From: Psoroptes ovis
Taxonomy: Eukaryota > Arthropoda > Arachnida > Sarcoptiformes > Psoroptidae
Assembly (NCBI GenBank): GCA_002943765.1
Contig: PQWQ01000008.1
Location: forward strand, 62,001 to 126,000
Direction of reading: 5' to 3'
DNA length: 64,000 nucleotides
This document shows, in pieces, positions 47,901-59,814 of this stretch; position 1 is the stretch's first letter, and every line of letters starts with the position of its first letter. Both the position numbers and the translations under genes were made by a program. Under the pieces are notes generated by a model. It did not search any database and had not been told where the DNA came from. It saw nothing but the letters and a program-made list of their open reading frames with translations.

Positions 47901-50900
47901 TTTGATTACATTTAGGTGGAGAGATTTTAATTAAGAAAAATTTTAATTAATCTTTCGAGGAATGATTAAACAATCGAAGTATTGTAGGTTGTCCGAAAAG
48001 TTCATTACGCTTAGTCAAATAGAGTTGCTCGAGGAAATCAGCAAAAACTTTCTGGACAACCTAAATTTTTTTCGATACTAATTTTCTAGGTCATCATTAC
48101 CACCACCACCACCACCAAGACAAGACAAGACTGGTCGTGGTGATGATGATAATGACTTTGAATGATGATCATGATTTAAATATTGCGGTTAAATCAACAA
48201 AATGAAATTTTCACTAAATGAAACAAGGTCACCGGTTATATATAGGTGCTTGTGCATGTTCAAACAACAAATTTAGGTTTATTACTTATGTGTGTTTGAA
48301 AAAATGTAAAGACAACAACCTTGTAACATTTGTTCAATGTTGTACATGATGATTTGAAGATTTGTTTACCAAATCGATAATTTGTCTGCATCCCGAGAAA
48401 ATCAATAATTTCGAATAATGCTTTAATGCGATTACCCGTGAAGCATATGAAGAAGACATGACCAGATAAAACCAGCCTTGAACCAGCTGGCATCAGGTTT
48501 TAGCCTTTTGACATTTTTCGGTCATTTTATGGCTGAGGTGTCAATCTATGAATTGCTTGTCATTGCTTTGAGGTCATGTATGCATTGACATTGTGACATG
48601 GAATCGAATTCGAATCGATCTTCAAACAATTCAAATCAATTGACCAGTCAATCAAAGCCTTCAACCTGTATTCAAGACCTTGACCTTGTCATTGGTCAAT
48701 CAATCGGTGTTTGCCACCAGTCAAGGGTTCGTTTATTTGTTAGTCAAAGGTTTTGTTTCAGTCAATCACTTGTCATTTGTGACTTGTGAATGGCGCCAAA
48801 TTTTGACCACAAAAAATCTAAAATTAACCTGTTTGATTTGATTGAAGAAAATTCTCAGCTAAATACTCACGCATATTACGCAAGATATGCGCAAACACAA
48901 AATCAAACAAACAACCTTTTAATCAAATAAACATCGTGATTAACCTAAATTAATTTCTATTTTTTGCAAATTAATAATTGATAATAAACAAGAATATCTG
49001 GTTTCATTCATTCATTCATTCATAATCAATTATCATCATCATCATCATCATCATCAAACATTACCACCTTGCGCAATTCAAAACCAACACATTACACCAC
49101 CTCTTACCCACCACTACCTTCATAAACCACCTCTTACAAACTTTTTAAATATCTTGAGTACCTTACACCTCTTATATATCACCTCTTACACGTCTTTTAG
49201 ACATTTTAAGTACCTTACACCTTTCATACATCCCAAGTACCTTTAACCTTATAAACATCTAAAGTACCTTACACCTTTCACACTTCTTAAATACCTGTCT
49301 GGTGCCTAGCGGATGAACGCTGACCATTCATTGATCAATCATTGGCTGGCTAATTCGATGGCTGAAAATCATATCGATCAGACAGCCCTACACACCCTAC
49401 ATAAACATATAAGTAATTTGAATTTATTTAAACACACAAGCACACGCCACAGATATGTACGCCATAAACCTTTGTCTACAGGTGGATGTTTATGCTTGAA
49501 AATTATGCGTAATAATCAAAGGATATATATTACTACAATTAATAATAATAATCATTGATTGTCATTGAAATAATTTCCAGGTAAGTAATTTTTCTAAGTG
49601 AATTTAACAAACCGGATTCAAAATACTTTCATAAATTGTGTGCATTCAATCAATGGACATTTATTGTGTGACAACAATTTCTTCAATTAGCCAACAGGTA
49701 AACACTATGAGGTATATGCCTCATTGAAATATGCTCAAATGTGTTTGTCGAATGGCTGAAATTGTCGAATGAGTGAAACGGATGTGAAAAATGTCGAACA
49801 ATTTCCCTTTCATTTTTGCGTATATTTTCAATGTGAATATTTTTGTACAACAATCGTTGACCATAGTCTTGTCATGTCTTATTTCTGAAAATTTCATGGT
49901 TAAACATTGAAACAAATTTATGAAGAAATTTTTCAGTGAAATTTAAAATGACATTCGACAGGTAAGTGTTTGAAGTGTCATGCTTGCACTCGACAGGCTC
50001 CCGATGGGCACCTCATCAGTTTTTTACCCATTAGTTTTTCGATTTATATCAGGTTGTCCGAAAAGTTCTGGCCGATTTTCATTATCAACCCTATTGAATA
50101 AGCCGAATGAACTTTTCGGACAACCTAAATATATTTGTAATAATTCAAGCAAATCAACCTAACAAGCAACAACGATTCAAGACTATAGATATTTTTCTCA
50201 GAGAACAAAAAACAAAATGATTCACTTTTCGAAAAGGATTAAACATGTTCAAAAAATTCATATTGATAATTGATTTATCAATTATCAATTGATTGACAAA
50301 TTAATTTTTGTGTAATTTTCTTAAGGTTGCCACCTGTTGCTTCTGCTACAGTTTTCGCTGACATAATTCTATTCATGCATAACACATGGTGAATCATTTG
50401 AAAATATCACCATCATCAGTTGACAAAGATGATAATTGATGAATGGAAAAAATGTCATTTTAATTGTTCGACTATTTTGACACAGTTTTTTAAGAAAGTT
50501 ATGAGGTACTTACCCAACATAAGAAACGGTGCAGCCAAATTGATGCCAATCATTTCGATACCACAATAAACACAAAGGCCGAAAGCGCCGACAACGGCAA
50601 TACCGGCCGATACACAACCCATTAAGCCTAGCCATGGTTTTGAACGGACCCAATCGAACATCATACAAGTCCCGATGCTGAATATGAGCATAATACCAAT
50701 GGTTATACTGAAAAAAGGTACCAGACTATGTGTATTACTATCTAGCTCTTCTTGAAGGGTTGTAGATATGAATTTAGAAATGATAATATGTTCATATTTA
50801 AGGTCGTCGATATCATGCAAAAATTTTTGTTCCCATAGTTCACCAAAATGATCACCAAATTTGCGGCTAATATCAATAAAATACATAAGGTTAATACCTT

Positions 50901-51510
50901 TAGATGATAGAATTAGATTATTTGAATCTCTTTCCACACCGCCAAGGTATGCGGGGAAGAAATATGCTTTCATTGTCTCGTGATTGATCCATATCGGATA
51001 TTTTAATGAATATTTTCGCCGTTCTAAATCGCTGATTTTATCATTGAAATCCAAAATATCATTATAGAAACATTTATGATCATTTTTAGCACAAATATCG
51101 GCATAACGATATTGGTGATCATCATATTTAATTGTAATATTTTGTATAAATTCTTCCAAATTCATTAGGTCATTCCATATTGCCCTACGTAATATTGAAC
51201 CACCATCACGTGCCGTAATAATCAAGCGACCAAATCGACCTTTGTGGGTAATACGTCCAACATTAAAATTATGTGTATAATTTATGGGAAAATATTCATC
51301 AATAATGGCACGTTCAAGCTTTGATCGACCATCGATAGGTGAAAATAGATATTCAGGATCATCTTCATAATGAAGTCGTTGAAGACCGGTGGCCAATATG
51401 CAGGCGATGAAAAATGGTACTAGGATAAAGTAACCAGGATATTTGCCGACTAGATAACCTAATTTTTGAAATACAATCGATAGTGCTGTATCGATACAAA
51501 TGCAGGTCAT
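44958..51510 (-). CDS. Patched domain-containing (Patched-related) membrane protein, 1191 residues
   Basis: Minus-strand exons are 51510-50514, 47892-47717, 47613-47457, 47361-46871 and 46712-44958. All junctions agree in phase and total 1192 codons. TM1 is at about 20-42 (YFILVPFFIACILATG), then an extracellular loop, then a sterol-sensing-type block of TM2-TM6 starting near 255. The first GxxxD motif is LGVGMDDSFVLLAAWRR (about 333-337), split by an intron. Next come VRIFCIYTSVAVLFTYAYN, then FFRLLCTGGRNP, a second large loop, and a second TM block at about 705-850 with the second GxxxD motif CIGFSVDFSAHISYA (about 766-770). This pattern matches the Patched-related/PTCHD family of RND-type proteins rather than Patched itself. 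The last 300 or so residues are a cytoplasmic Ser/Asn-rich tail. Such proteins act in sterol or lipid handling or Hedgehog-related processes; the substrate is not readable here. Mini-MITEs occur in introns 1 and 4. Confidence 0.93.
46776..46857. mobile_element. Mariner-type mini-MITE in Patched-gene intron 4, B type
   Basis: TTAGGTTGTCCCATAAGTTC tips exactly mirrored, arms TTGCCGTTTTT / AAAAACTGCAA, TA flanks. It fills 82 of the 158 nt of the intron at 46870-46713; without it 76 nt would remain. Confidence 0.9.
47984..48064 (-). mobile_element. Mariner-type mini-MITE in Patched-gene intron 1, A type
   Basis: Left end GTAGGTTGTCCGAAAAGTTC, right CTTTCTGGACAACCTAA, reverse A core (GCTTAGTCAAATAGAGTTGC). 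It lies about 90 nt into the intron from the exon 2 side. Confidence 0.85.
49075..49290. repeat. Degenerate CACCTCTTACA / AAGTACCTTACACC repeat
   Basis: At least four CACCTCTTA units plus four TAAGTACCTT(ACACCT) units, related to the patch at 27039-27150. Confidence 0.6.
50048..50128 (+). mobile_element. Mariner-type mini-MITE in Patched-gene intron 1, A type
   Basis: Left TCAGGTTGTCCGAAAAGTTC, right CTTTTCGGACAACCTAA, shortened forward A core (ATTATCAACCCTATTGAATA). Confidence 0.85.
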
Positions 51511-54120
51511 TTTTTATGCAGCTGGTGTTGGTGTGTTATTTGTCGATTAATTAAAACACTTGAAATGACTTAGATGATTGGTCACAAACTAATTGCACAC
51601 AGGTACAGACCCACAAACACTAATCACAAACACAGGTGACACTTGATGAATCGAATCCTAAGAATCAATTTCCAGGGACCAGAGAAACCAAGAAGATCTT
51701 TGGCCCTTTGATTGATTCACACCTCTTAAACCTTCGGTAGATATTTGACCAGATGAACCAAAGGCGTGAAGGTGTGTTGACACTGACGATGTTTGCTGTT
51801 GCTGCTGTAGGTGTGTACTTATATCGAGGATATCTGTTGCTGCTGCCGCAGGTGGAGACACTGTCGATGATTGCTGCTGCTGACACTGGTGCTGTTGCTG
51901 AAACCACCTTCAAGCACTTGAAGCACTGTCAAGACGATGATCTTAAAGATTTCTCTTAATTAATTTTCATCAATTTAATTGGATTCAATTAGCAATCAAT
52001 CAATCAATTATTCAAAAAAGATGTTCAATCAATCAATCAACCAACACATTCACTGGTCACATAGCACTGATCACATTTGCTCATCCGAAATTTTCAAATT
52101 TTCAAAATTTTCAAAGGTTTCAAAGTTTTCAAATTCGAACAACTGATTGGTTGAACACTGATGATGATGATAACAGTATCTCTCGTTGTAAATACTCTTT
52201 TTAATTACACGAATATGAAGAAGAAGAAAATAAACGATTTCTCTTGTCGAAATATAATGGTTTCACTTGTCAAAAAATGATTGTAAATCGAATGTTTGTA
52301 GAAATACAACCGAATAATTCGAATCATTCAAAGATAATTCAATGAATGAATAACCGAAAGAGTCAAAGATGATGCAGCGAAGAGAAATTGAAATGATTCG
52401 AATTCGGCAGAAATCTCATCAGAAATGATGATCATCTGAACACACGATCAGCATCAGGATCACCGTTGATTCAGTTGAAATAGTGGCCGAATGGATGGTG
52501 GATGATGCTTTGAATTACTTTGAACTTGAAGAAATCGGTCCTAGCTAATCATGAGCGGCTGCTGCGGACACATAAGACATCGGTTAAAGCCAAGGTATGC
52601 ACCTAGAAATACGTTGAATTGTTCACTGATTCATGCATTAATCGTTGGAATATGATCGACTGGAAACCGATTCGCAAACTGATCCACTGATTCAACACTG
52701 ATCCAATGGTTGAAATCGTTTACAAAGCGTTTTACACAGGCGTTTATGGCTGCTGCTGCAGGCTGCTTGAAATGGCTCAGGTATTTGATAAGGTATACAC
52801 CTTTCGATGTTCATTCATACATTTACAACAACGATTTAGCTTTGATTTCTCTCACTAATTTGTTTCAATGGAAAACATTCAATTGGAAACATATTTGAAA
52901 CAATTTTTTGACAATTGTCTTTTTTGGTGAAATCAAAAAAACGACTGATAAATAAATAAATAATTTTGACAAGTCATGCATACCATGATTTTTTCAAGAA
53001 ACAACAATTATCACTCATTTGATTCAAACACTTGTACACTTGTTCATTTGTTTGTAATTTGTTCATATTTATAAATATTAGCTTGTCCGTAAAGTTCTGG
53101 CCGATTTTCATTGAGCAACTCTAACGGATCAAGCGGAATGAACTTTTCGGACAACCTAAATACGATAAATATAATAATTTCATACGAAAATAAATGAATA
53201 AATGAACAAGGATTTATTCGTTAGTTAATTATGAGATTTTGTTTACAATATTTTGGTGAAAAATATATAAATGGTAATAATGGATGGCAAATGAACAAGA
53301 AAACAGAACAAATCAGAAGAAACGAATCTATCAAAAATGATTAATACATTTGATTCAATTATATATATTCAATGATGATTAGTACAATCGATTGGATCGA
53401 TATCGAATCAAACGAAATCAATCCAAACGTTCGAATTGGCCATGTGATTGGCCGAGGATCGATGGTCGATTGATATCGATTGATCAATCGATCGATCCGC
53501 TGATCGGTCCATCATTTGAATCAGCTGATTGATGAATCCTTTGATTTGGATTAAGCTGATCGATAAAACTACGATTAATCCTTTGTCCCCGGATGAATCA
53601 AAACTGATGCTGATTGATATTGCCATTGCAAGTGATTTAGAAGAAAATTTGAGCCTCTGTAAAACATAACAATCCCTTGTGATTGGCAATTGAATTTAAT
53701 TGCGAAATTTTTTTCCCATTTTCAAAAAAACAATGTATTGGCTTTGTTTCGTTGCGTGTATATCTTTATGCATATGCGATACATGCGATACACGGTCGAC
53801 TATGAGATACAAGTTCATGGATTCGATTGTATTATGATTGTGTTTCAATGTTTCGATGATGTTTCACTAACATTTTTTGACCAATATTTGAAAAATATCA
53901 TTATCATTATCATAATAATCAAAAATATTTCACGGAAGTATCTTTTATTGTAATATTGTAAAATGATCATCATCATTATCATTGATGTTGTTTCTGTTCT
54001 GAAATTCACAGATACATTGTACATGGATCGTAAAAATGCATGATTGTATCGTGATAATGATAATGATATCAAATATCAATAATAATGACAATTGAATTTT
54101 GTGAGAAAAAAATTAAAAGT
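51511..54120. other. Upstream region of the Patched-domain gene
   Basis: No supported gene. At 51750-51915 a CTG/CAG-rich patch opens frames on both strands (Ser/Gln/Ala-rich on one, hydrophobic on the other) without a start, splice site or family I recognise. One mini-MITE is present, and the rest is AT-rich. The promoter and 5' UTR of the Patched-domain gene must lie at the low-coordinate end. Confidence 0.5.
53078..53159 (+). mobile_element. Mariner-type mini-MITE, A type
   Basis: Left TTAGCTTGTCCGTAAAG, right CTTTTCGGACAACCTAA, well kept forward A core (TTGAGCAACTCTAACGGATC). Confidence 0.87.
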
Positions 54121-54179
54121 GAAATTTCATTTTCGATCTTAGATTTTGATCAATTTTTTCGAAAATTTCCAAAGACTAT

Positions 54180-57100
54180 AGTCTTAGATTATTTTGATTT
54201 TTCGAAAAAAGATGGCGATGTATAGTCTTAGATTATGATGAATTTTTCAAAAATTTCCACAGACCACAGTCTTAGATTTTTTCGATTTTTCGAAAAAAGA
54301 TGGCAGTCTATTGCCTTTGATTTTTTTGAAAAAAGATGGCAGTGTATAGCCTTTGATTTTTTTGAAAAAAGATGGCAGTGTATAGCCTTTGATTTTTTTG
54401 AAAAAAGATGGCAGTGTATAGCCTTTGATTTTTTTGAAAAAAGATGGCAGTGTATAGCCTTTGATTTTTTTGAAAAAAGATGGCAGTGTATAGCCTTTGA
54501 TTTTTTTGAAAAAAGATGGCAGTGTATAGCCTTTGATTTTTTTGGAAAAAATTGCCAGTCTATTGCCTTTGATTTTTTTGAAAAAAATTGCCAGTCTATT
54601 GCCTTTGATTTTTTTGAAAAAATTGCCAGTCTATTGCCTTTGATTTTTCTGAAAAAAGATGGCAGTGTATAGCCTTTGATTTTTTTGAAAAAAATTGCCA
54701 GTCTATTGCCTTTGATTTTTTTGGAAAAAATTGCCAGTCTATTGCCTTTGATTTTTTTGAAAAAAGATGGCAGTGTATAGCCTTTGATTTTTTTGAAAAA
54801 AGATGGCAGTGTATAGCCTTTTATTTTTCTGAAAAAAGATGGCAATGTATAGCCTTTGATTTTTTTGGAAAAAATTGCCAGTCTATTGCCTTTGATTTTT
54901 TTGAAAAAGATGGCAGTGTATAGCCTTTGATTTTTTTGAAAAAAGATGGCAGTGTATAGCCTTTTATTTTTCTGAAAAAAGATGGCAATGTATAGCCTTT
55001 GATTTTTTTGGAAAAAATTGCCAGTCTATTGCCTTTGATTTTTTTGAAAAAAGATGGCAGTGTATAGCCTTTGATTTTTTTGGAAAAAATTGCCAGTCTA
55101 TTGCCTTTGATTTTTTTGAAAAAAGATGGCAGTGTATAGCCTTTGATTTTTTTGAAAAAAGATGGCAGTGTATAGCCTTTTATTTTTCTGAAAAAAGATG
55201 GCAATGTATAGCCTTTGATTTTTTTGGAAAAAATTGCCAGTCTATTGCCTTTGATTTTTTTGAAAAAAGATGGCAGTGTATAGCCTTTGATTTTTTTGAA
55301 AAAAGATGGCAGTGTATAGCCTTTTATTTTTCTGAAAAAAGATGGCAATGTATAGCCTTTGATTTTTTTGGAAAAAATTGCCAGTCTATTGCCTTTGATT
55401 TTTTTGAAAAAAGATGGCAGTGTATAGCCTTTGATTTTTTTGAAAAAAATTGCAGTCTATTGCCTTTGATTTTTTTGGAAAAAATTGCCAGTCTATTGCC
55501 TTTGATTTTTTTTGAAAAAAATTGCCAGTCTATTGCCTTTGATTTTTTTGAAAAAATTGCCAGTCTATTGCCTTTGATTTTTTCTGAAAAAAGATGGCAG
55601 TGTATAGCCTTTGATTTTTTTGGAAAAAATTGCCAGTCTATTGCCTTTGATTTTTTTGAAAATTTTTTTTTTTTTTAGTTATTGCTTTGATTTTTTTGAA
55701 AAAATGCAGTGTATAGCCTTTGATTTTTTGAAAAAAATTGCAGTCTATTGCCTTTGATTTTTTTTGGAAAAAAATTGCCAGTCTATTGCCTTTGATTTTT
55801 TTGAAAAAATTGCCAGTCTATTGCCTTTGATTTTTTTGAAAAAATTGCCAGTCTATTGCCTTTGATTTTTCTGAAAAAAGATGGCAGTGTATAGCCTTTG
55901 ATTTTTTTGGAAAAAATTGCCAGTCTATTGCCTTTGATTTTTTTGAAAAAATTGCCAGTCTATTGCCTTTGATTTTTCTGAAAAAGATGGCAGTGTATAG
56001 CCTTTGATTTTTTTCGAAAAAATTGCCAGTCTATTGCCTTTGATTTTTCTGAAAAAAGATGGCAGTGTATAGCCTTTGATTTTTTTGAAAAAAGATGGCA
56101 ATCTATTGCCTTTGATTTTTTTGGAAAAAATTGCCAGTCTATTGCCTTTGATTTTTTTGGAAAAAGATGGCAGTCTATTGCCTTTGATTTTTTTGGAAAA
56201 AATTGCCAGTCTATTGCCTTTGATTTTTTTGAAAAAAGATGGCAGTGTATAGCCTTTGATTTTTCTGAAAAAAGATGGCAGTGTATAGCCTTTGATTTTT
56301 TTGGAAAAAATTGCCAGTCTATTGCCTTTGATTTTTTTGAAAAAAGATGGCAGTGTATAGCCTTTGATTTTTTTGAAAAAAGATGGCAGTGTATAGCCTT
56401 TTATTTTTCTGAAAAAAGATGGCAATGTATAGCCTTTGATTTTTTTGGAAAAAATTGCCAGTCTATTGCCTTTGATTTTTTTGAAAAAAGATGGCAGTGT
56501 ATAGCCTTTGATTTTTTTGAAAAAAGATGGCAGTGTATAGCCTTTTATTTTTCTGAAAAAAGATGGCAATGTATAGCCTTTGATTTTTTTGGAAAAAATT
56601 GCCAGTCTATTGCCTTTGATTTTTTTGAAAAAAGATGGCAGTGTATAGCCTTTGATTTTTTTGAAAAATTGCAGTTTTGCTTTGATTTTTTTGAAAAGAT
56701 GCAGTGTATAGCCTTTGATTTTTTTGAAAAAAGATGGCAGTGTATAGCCTTTTATTTTTCTGAAAAAAGATGGCAATGTATAGCCTTTGATTTTTTTGGA
56801 AAAAATTGCCAGTCTATTGCCTTTGATTTTTTTGAAAAAAGATGGCAGTGTATAGCCTTTGATTTTTTTGAAAAAAGATGGCAGTGTATAGCCTTTTATT
56901 TTTCTGAAAAAAGATGGCAATGTATAGCCTTTGATTTTTTTGGAAAAAATTGCCAGTCTATTGCCTTTGATTTTTTTGAAAAAAGATGGCAGTGTATAGC
57001 CTTTGATTTTTTTGAAAAAAGATGGCAGTGTATAGCCTTTGATTTTTTGATTGCAGTTATTTTTGATTTTTTTGAAAAAAGATGGCAGTGTATAGCCTTT

Positions 57101-58780
57101 GATTTTTTTGGAAAAAAATTGCCAGTCTATTGCCTTTGATTTTTTTGGAAAAAATTGCCAGTCTATTGCCTTTGATTTTTTTGAAAAAAATTGCCAGTCT
57201 ATTGCCTTTGATTTTTTTGAAAAAATTGCCAGTCTATTGCCTTTGATTTTTTTGAAAAAATTGCCAGTCTATTGCCTTTGATTTTTCTGAAAAAAGATGG
57301 CAGTGTATAGCCTTTGATTTTTTTGGAAAAAATTGCCAGTCTATTGCCTTTGATTTTTTTGAAAAAAATTGCCAGTCTATTGCCTTTGATTTTTCTGAAA
57401 AAAGATGGCAGTGTATAGCCTTTGATTTTTTTCGAAAAAATTGCCAGTCTATTGCCTTTGATTTTTCTGAAAAAAGATGGCAGTGTATAGCCTTTGATTT
57501 TTTTGAAAAAAGATGGCAATCTATTGCCTTTGATTTTTTTGGAAAAAATTGCCAGTCTATTGCCTTTGATTTTTTTGGAAAAAGATGGCAGTCTATTGCC
57601 TTTGATTTTTTTGGAAAAAATTGCCAGTCTATTGCCTTTGATTTTTTTGAAAAAAGATGGCAGTGTATAGCCTTTGATTTTTCTGAAAAAAGATGGCAGT
57701 GTATAGCCTTTGATTTTTTTGGAAAAAATTGCCAGTCTATTGCCTTTGATTTTTTTGAAAAAGATGGCAGTGTATAGCCTTTGATTTTTTTGAAAAAAGA
57801 TGGCAGTGTATAGCCTTTTATTTTTCTGAAAAAAGATGGCAATGTATAGCCTTTGATTTTTTTGGAAAAAATTGCCAGTCTATTGCCTTTGATTTTTTTG
57901 AAAAAAGATGGCAGTGTATAGCCTTTGATTTTTTTGAAAAAAATTGCCAGTCTATTGCCTTTGATTTTTTTGGAAAAAATTGCCAGTCTATTGCCTTTGA
58001 TTTTTTTGGAAAAAATTGCCAGTCTATTGCCTTTGATTTTTTTGGAAAAAATTGCCAGTCTATTGCCTTTGATTTTTTCGATTTTTCGAAAAAAGATGGC
58101 GATGTATAGCCTTTGATTTTTTTGGAAAAAATTGCCAGTCTATTGCCTTTGATTTTTTTGAAAAAAGATGGCAGTGTATAGCCTTTGATTTTTTTGAAAA
58201 AAGATGGCAGTGTATAGCCTTTTATTTTTCTGAAAAAAGATGGCAATGTATAGCCTTTGATTTTTTTGGAAAAAATTGCCAGTCTATTGCCTTTGATTTT
58301 TTTGAAAAAAGATGGCAGTGTATAGCCTTTGATTTTTTTGGAAAAAATTGCCAGTCTATTGCCTTTGATTTTTTTGGAAAAAATTGCCAGTCTATTGCCT
58401 TTGATTTTTTTGGAAAAAATTGCCAGTCTATTGCCTTTGATTTTTTTGGAAAAAATTGCCAGTCTATTGCCTTTGATTTTTTTGGAAAAAATTGCCAGTC
58501 TATTGCCTTTGATTTTTTTGGAAAAAATTGCCAGTCTATTGCCTTTGATTTTTTTGGAAAAAATTGCCAGTCTATTGCCTTTGATTTTTTTGGAAAAAAT
58601 TGCCAGTCTATTGCCTTTGATTTTTTTGGAAAAAGATGGCAGTCTATTGCCTTTGATTTTTTTGGAAAAAATTGCCAGTCTATTGCCTTTGATTTTTTCG
58701 ATTTTTCGAAAAAAGATGGCGATGTATAGCCTTACATTTTTCGATTTTTTCAAAAATTTCCACGTACTATAGTCTTAGAT
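54180..58780. repeat. Tandem array (minisatellite) of a 36-bp unit, about 125 copies
   Basis: The unit alternates between two main forms: TTTGATTTTTTTGAAAAAAG + ATGGCAGTGTATAGCC, and TTTGATTTTTTTGGAAAAAA + TTGCCAGTCTATTGCC. A minor form has CTTTTATTTTTCTG. Period is 36 bp with few indels. Four-unit (144-bp) higher-order blocks recur at about 54820-55340 and 56400-56920, and a block of several hundred bp with the rare variant TTTTTTTCGAAAAAATTGCC appears twice (near 56008 and 57428). Both edges carry an older-looking unit (TTTTTCGATTTTTCGAAAAA, ACTATAGTCTTAGATT). Because 36 is divisible by three, frames stay open for up to 331 codons on both strands; these are repeat artefacts, not genes. Damaged units occur near 55660-55720, 56663-56705 and 57045-57065. 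Confidence 0.95.
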
Positions 58781-59698
58781 TTTTTTTCAATAATTTAGAT
58801 TAATCAAATTTTTATTGATGGCTATTTTATTTAATTTTAAATATTTAAATTTATAATATATGATTCAAATGTGTTCAGGTATTCATGATGTATATTTATA
58901 TATATTTCATTCAATTTCATATTTATATAATTATATTTTATTTAAAAAAAATTTTTTTTTTTTTTTTTTGAATTATATCAAATGAATATCGGGGTGAATA
59001 TGAATCGATAATGATAATAATAATTAAAAATAAATGTATTTGAATATGAACTTGTGTATGTATGTGTTTGTATTTGTTTTACTATTCAGATAATTAACAA
59101 TACAACAGAACAGAACATTTATGACCGTGTATGGTATTCAATGTAATCGATGATGCAGTAGGTGCCGAAATCAAATGAATTCTATGAATTCAATAAACAA
59201 CTAAGTTACATATATGTTTGAATTAGTCCCGATTGAATGCTATTCATTACCCCGCCCCCCCCCCAAAGGAATAAATTGACGCAATCAAATGGCCCGAGGC
59301 AAAGTTGGGAAGAGATGGGCAAAAGTTTCCAGTGGAAACTTCCTAAGAAACCTGTGGACAAATGGAAGAAATCAAAGGGTTAAATCGTTGAAAAATTCAC
59401 ATGGAAATCAATCTGATGACTTACTTGCATTTGGTGGTAGGCGTATCTGATCGAAATCGAATTGAATTCATTAAGATGATTGAATGTGTTAAGGTTTGTG
59501 ACTTATGGCTAATCAATGAATGATGGATTATTACGGATGATTTTTGAAAAATCTTTTAATGAAAAATTGGCGCGAATTTTGAATTTTTGAAAAATATTTG
59601 AAAATTCAAAAATAAGAAAAAACAAACGAAACAAAAAACAAAATAAAGAAAGGATTGACGACGAGAGAGAGAATGTCTTGGGTCCAAAGTCCCAATTA
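58781..59698. other. Spacer between the 36-bp array and the AP-4 gene
   Basis: AT-rich, with a poly-T tract near 58952-58969 and a C run near 59257. No gene supported. Confidence 0.5.
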
Positions 59699-59780
59699 AT
59701 AGGTTGTCCGAAAAGTTTTTTGCCGATTATATCGAAGGGAATCGATGAGAAAATCGGCAATAACTTATCGGACAGCCTAA
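59699..59780. mobile_element. Mariner-type mini-MITE just after the AP-4 stop codon, C type
   Basis: ATAGGTTGTCCGAAAAGTTT and AACTTATCGGACAGCCTAA tips, core GCCGATTATATCGAAGGGAA / GAGAAAATCGGC. It ends 35 nt from the AP-4 stop codon on the downstream side and so probably lies in its 3' UTR. Confidence 0.87.
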
Positions 59781-59814
59781 AATCAATGATTATTATTGAT
59801 TATTGATTTGATGA

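Larger units (their letters stand above)
47893..50513 (-). other. Large intron 1 of the Patched-domain gene
   Basis: At 2.6 kb this is the longest intron of the gene. It contains two A-type mini-MITEs, an ATC microsatellite near 49032, and the CACCTCTTACA-type repeat. I saw no exon inside it; the joined flanking exons already restore the conserved LGVGMDDSF motif, so none is needed. Confidence 0.7.

Noticed and set aside
51658..51960. Open frames on both strands in a CTG/CAG-rich patch
   Set aside because: Composition alone opens the frames; codons are repeat-like and no splice sites or family match. It may be 5' UTR of the Patched-domain gene.
54228..58772. Long open frames of Lys/Phe-rich 12-residue repeats on both strands
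   Set aside because: They follow from the 36-bp period and lack of stops in the unit, occur on both strands at once, change frame at indels, and have no promoter, start context or domain.
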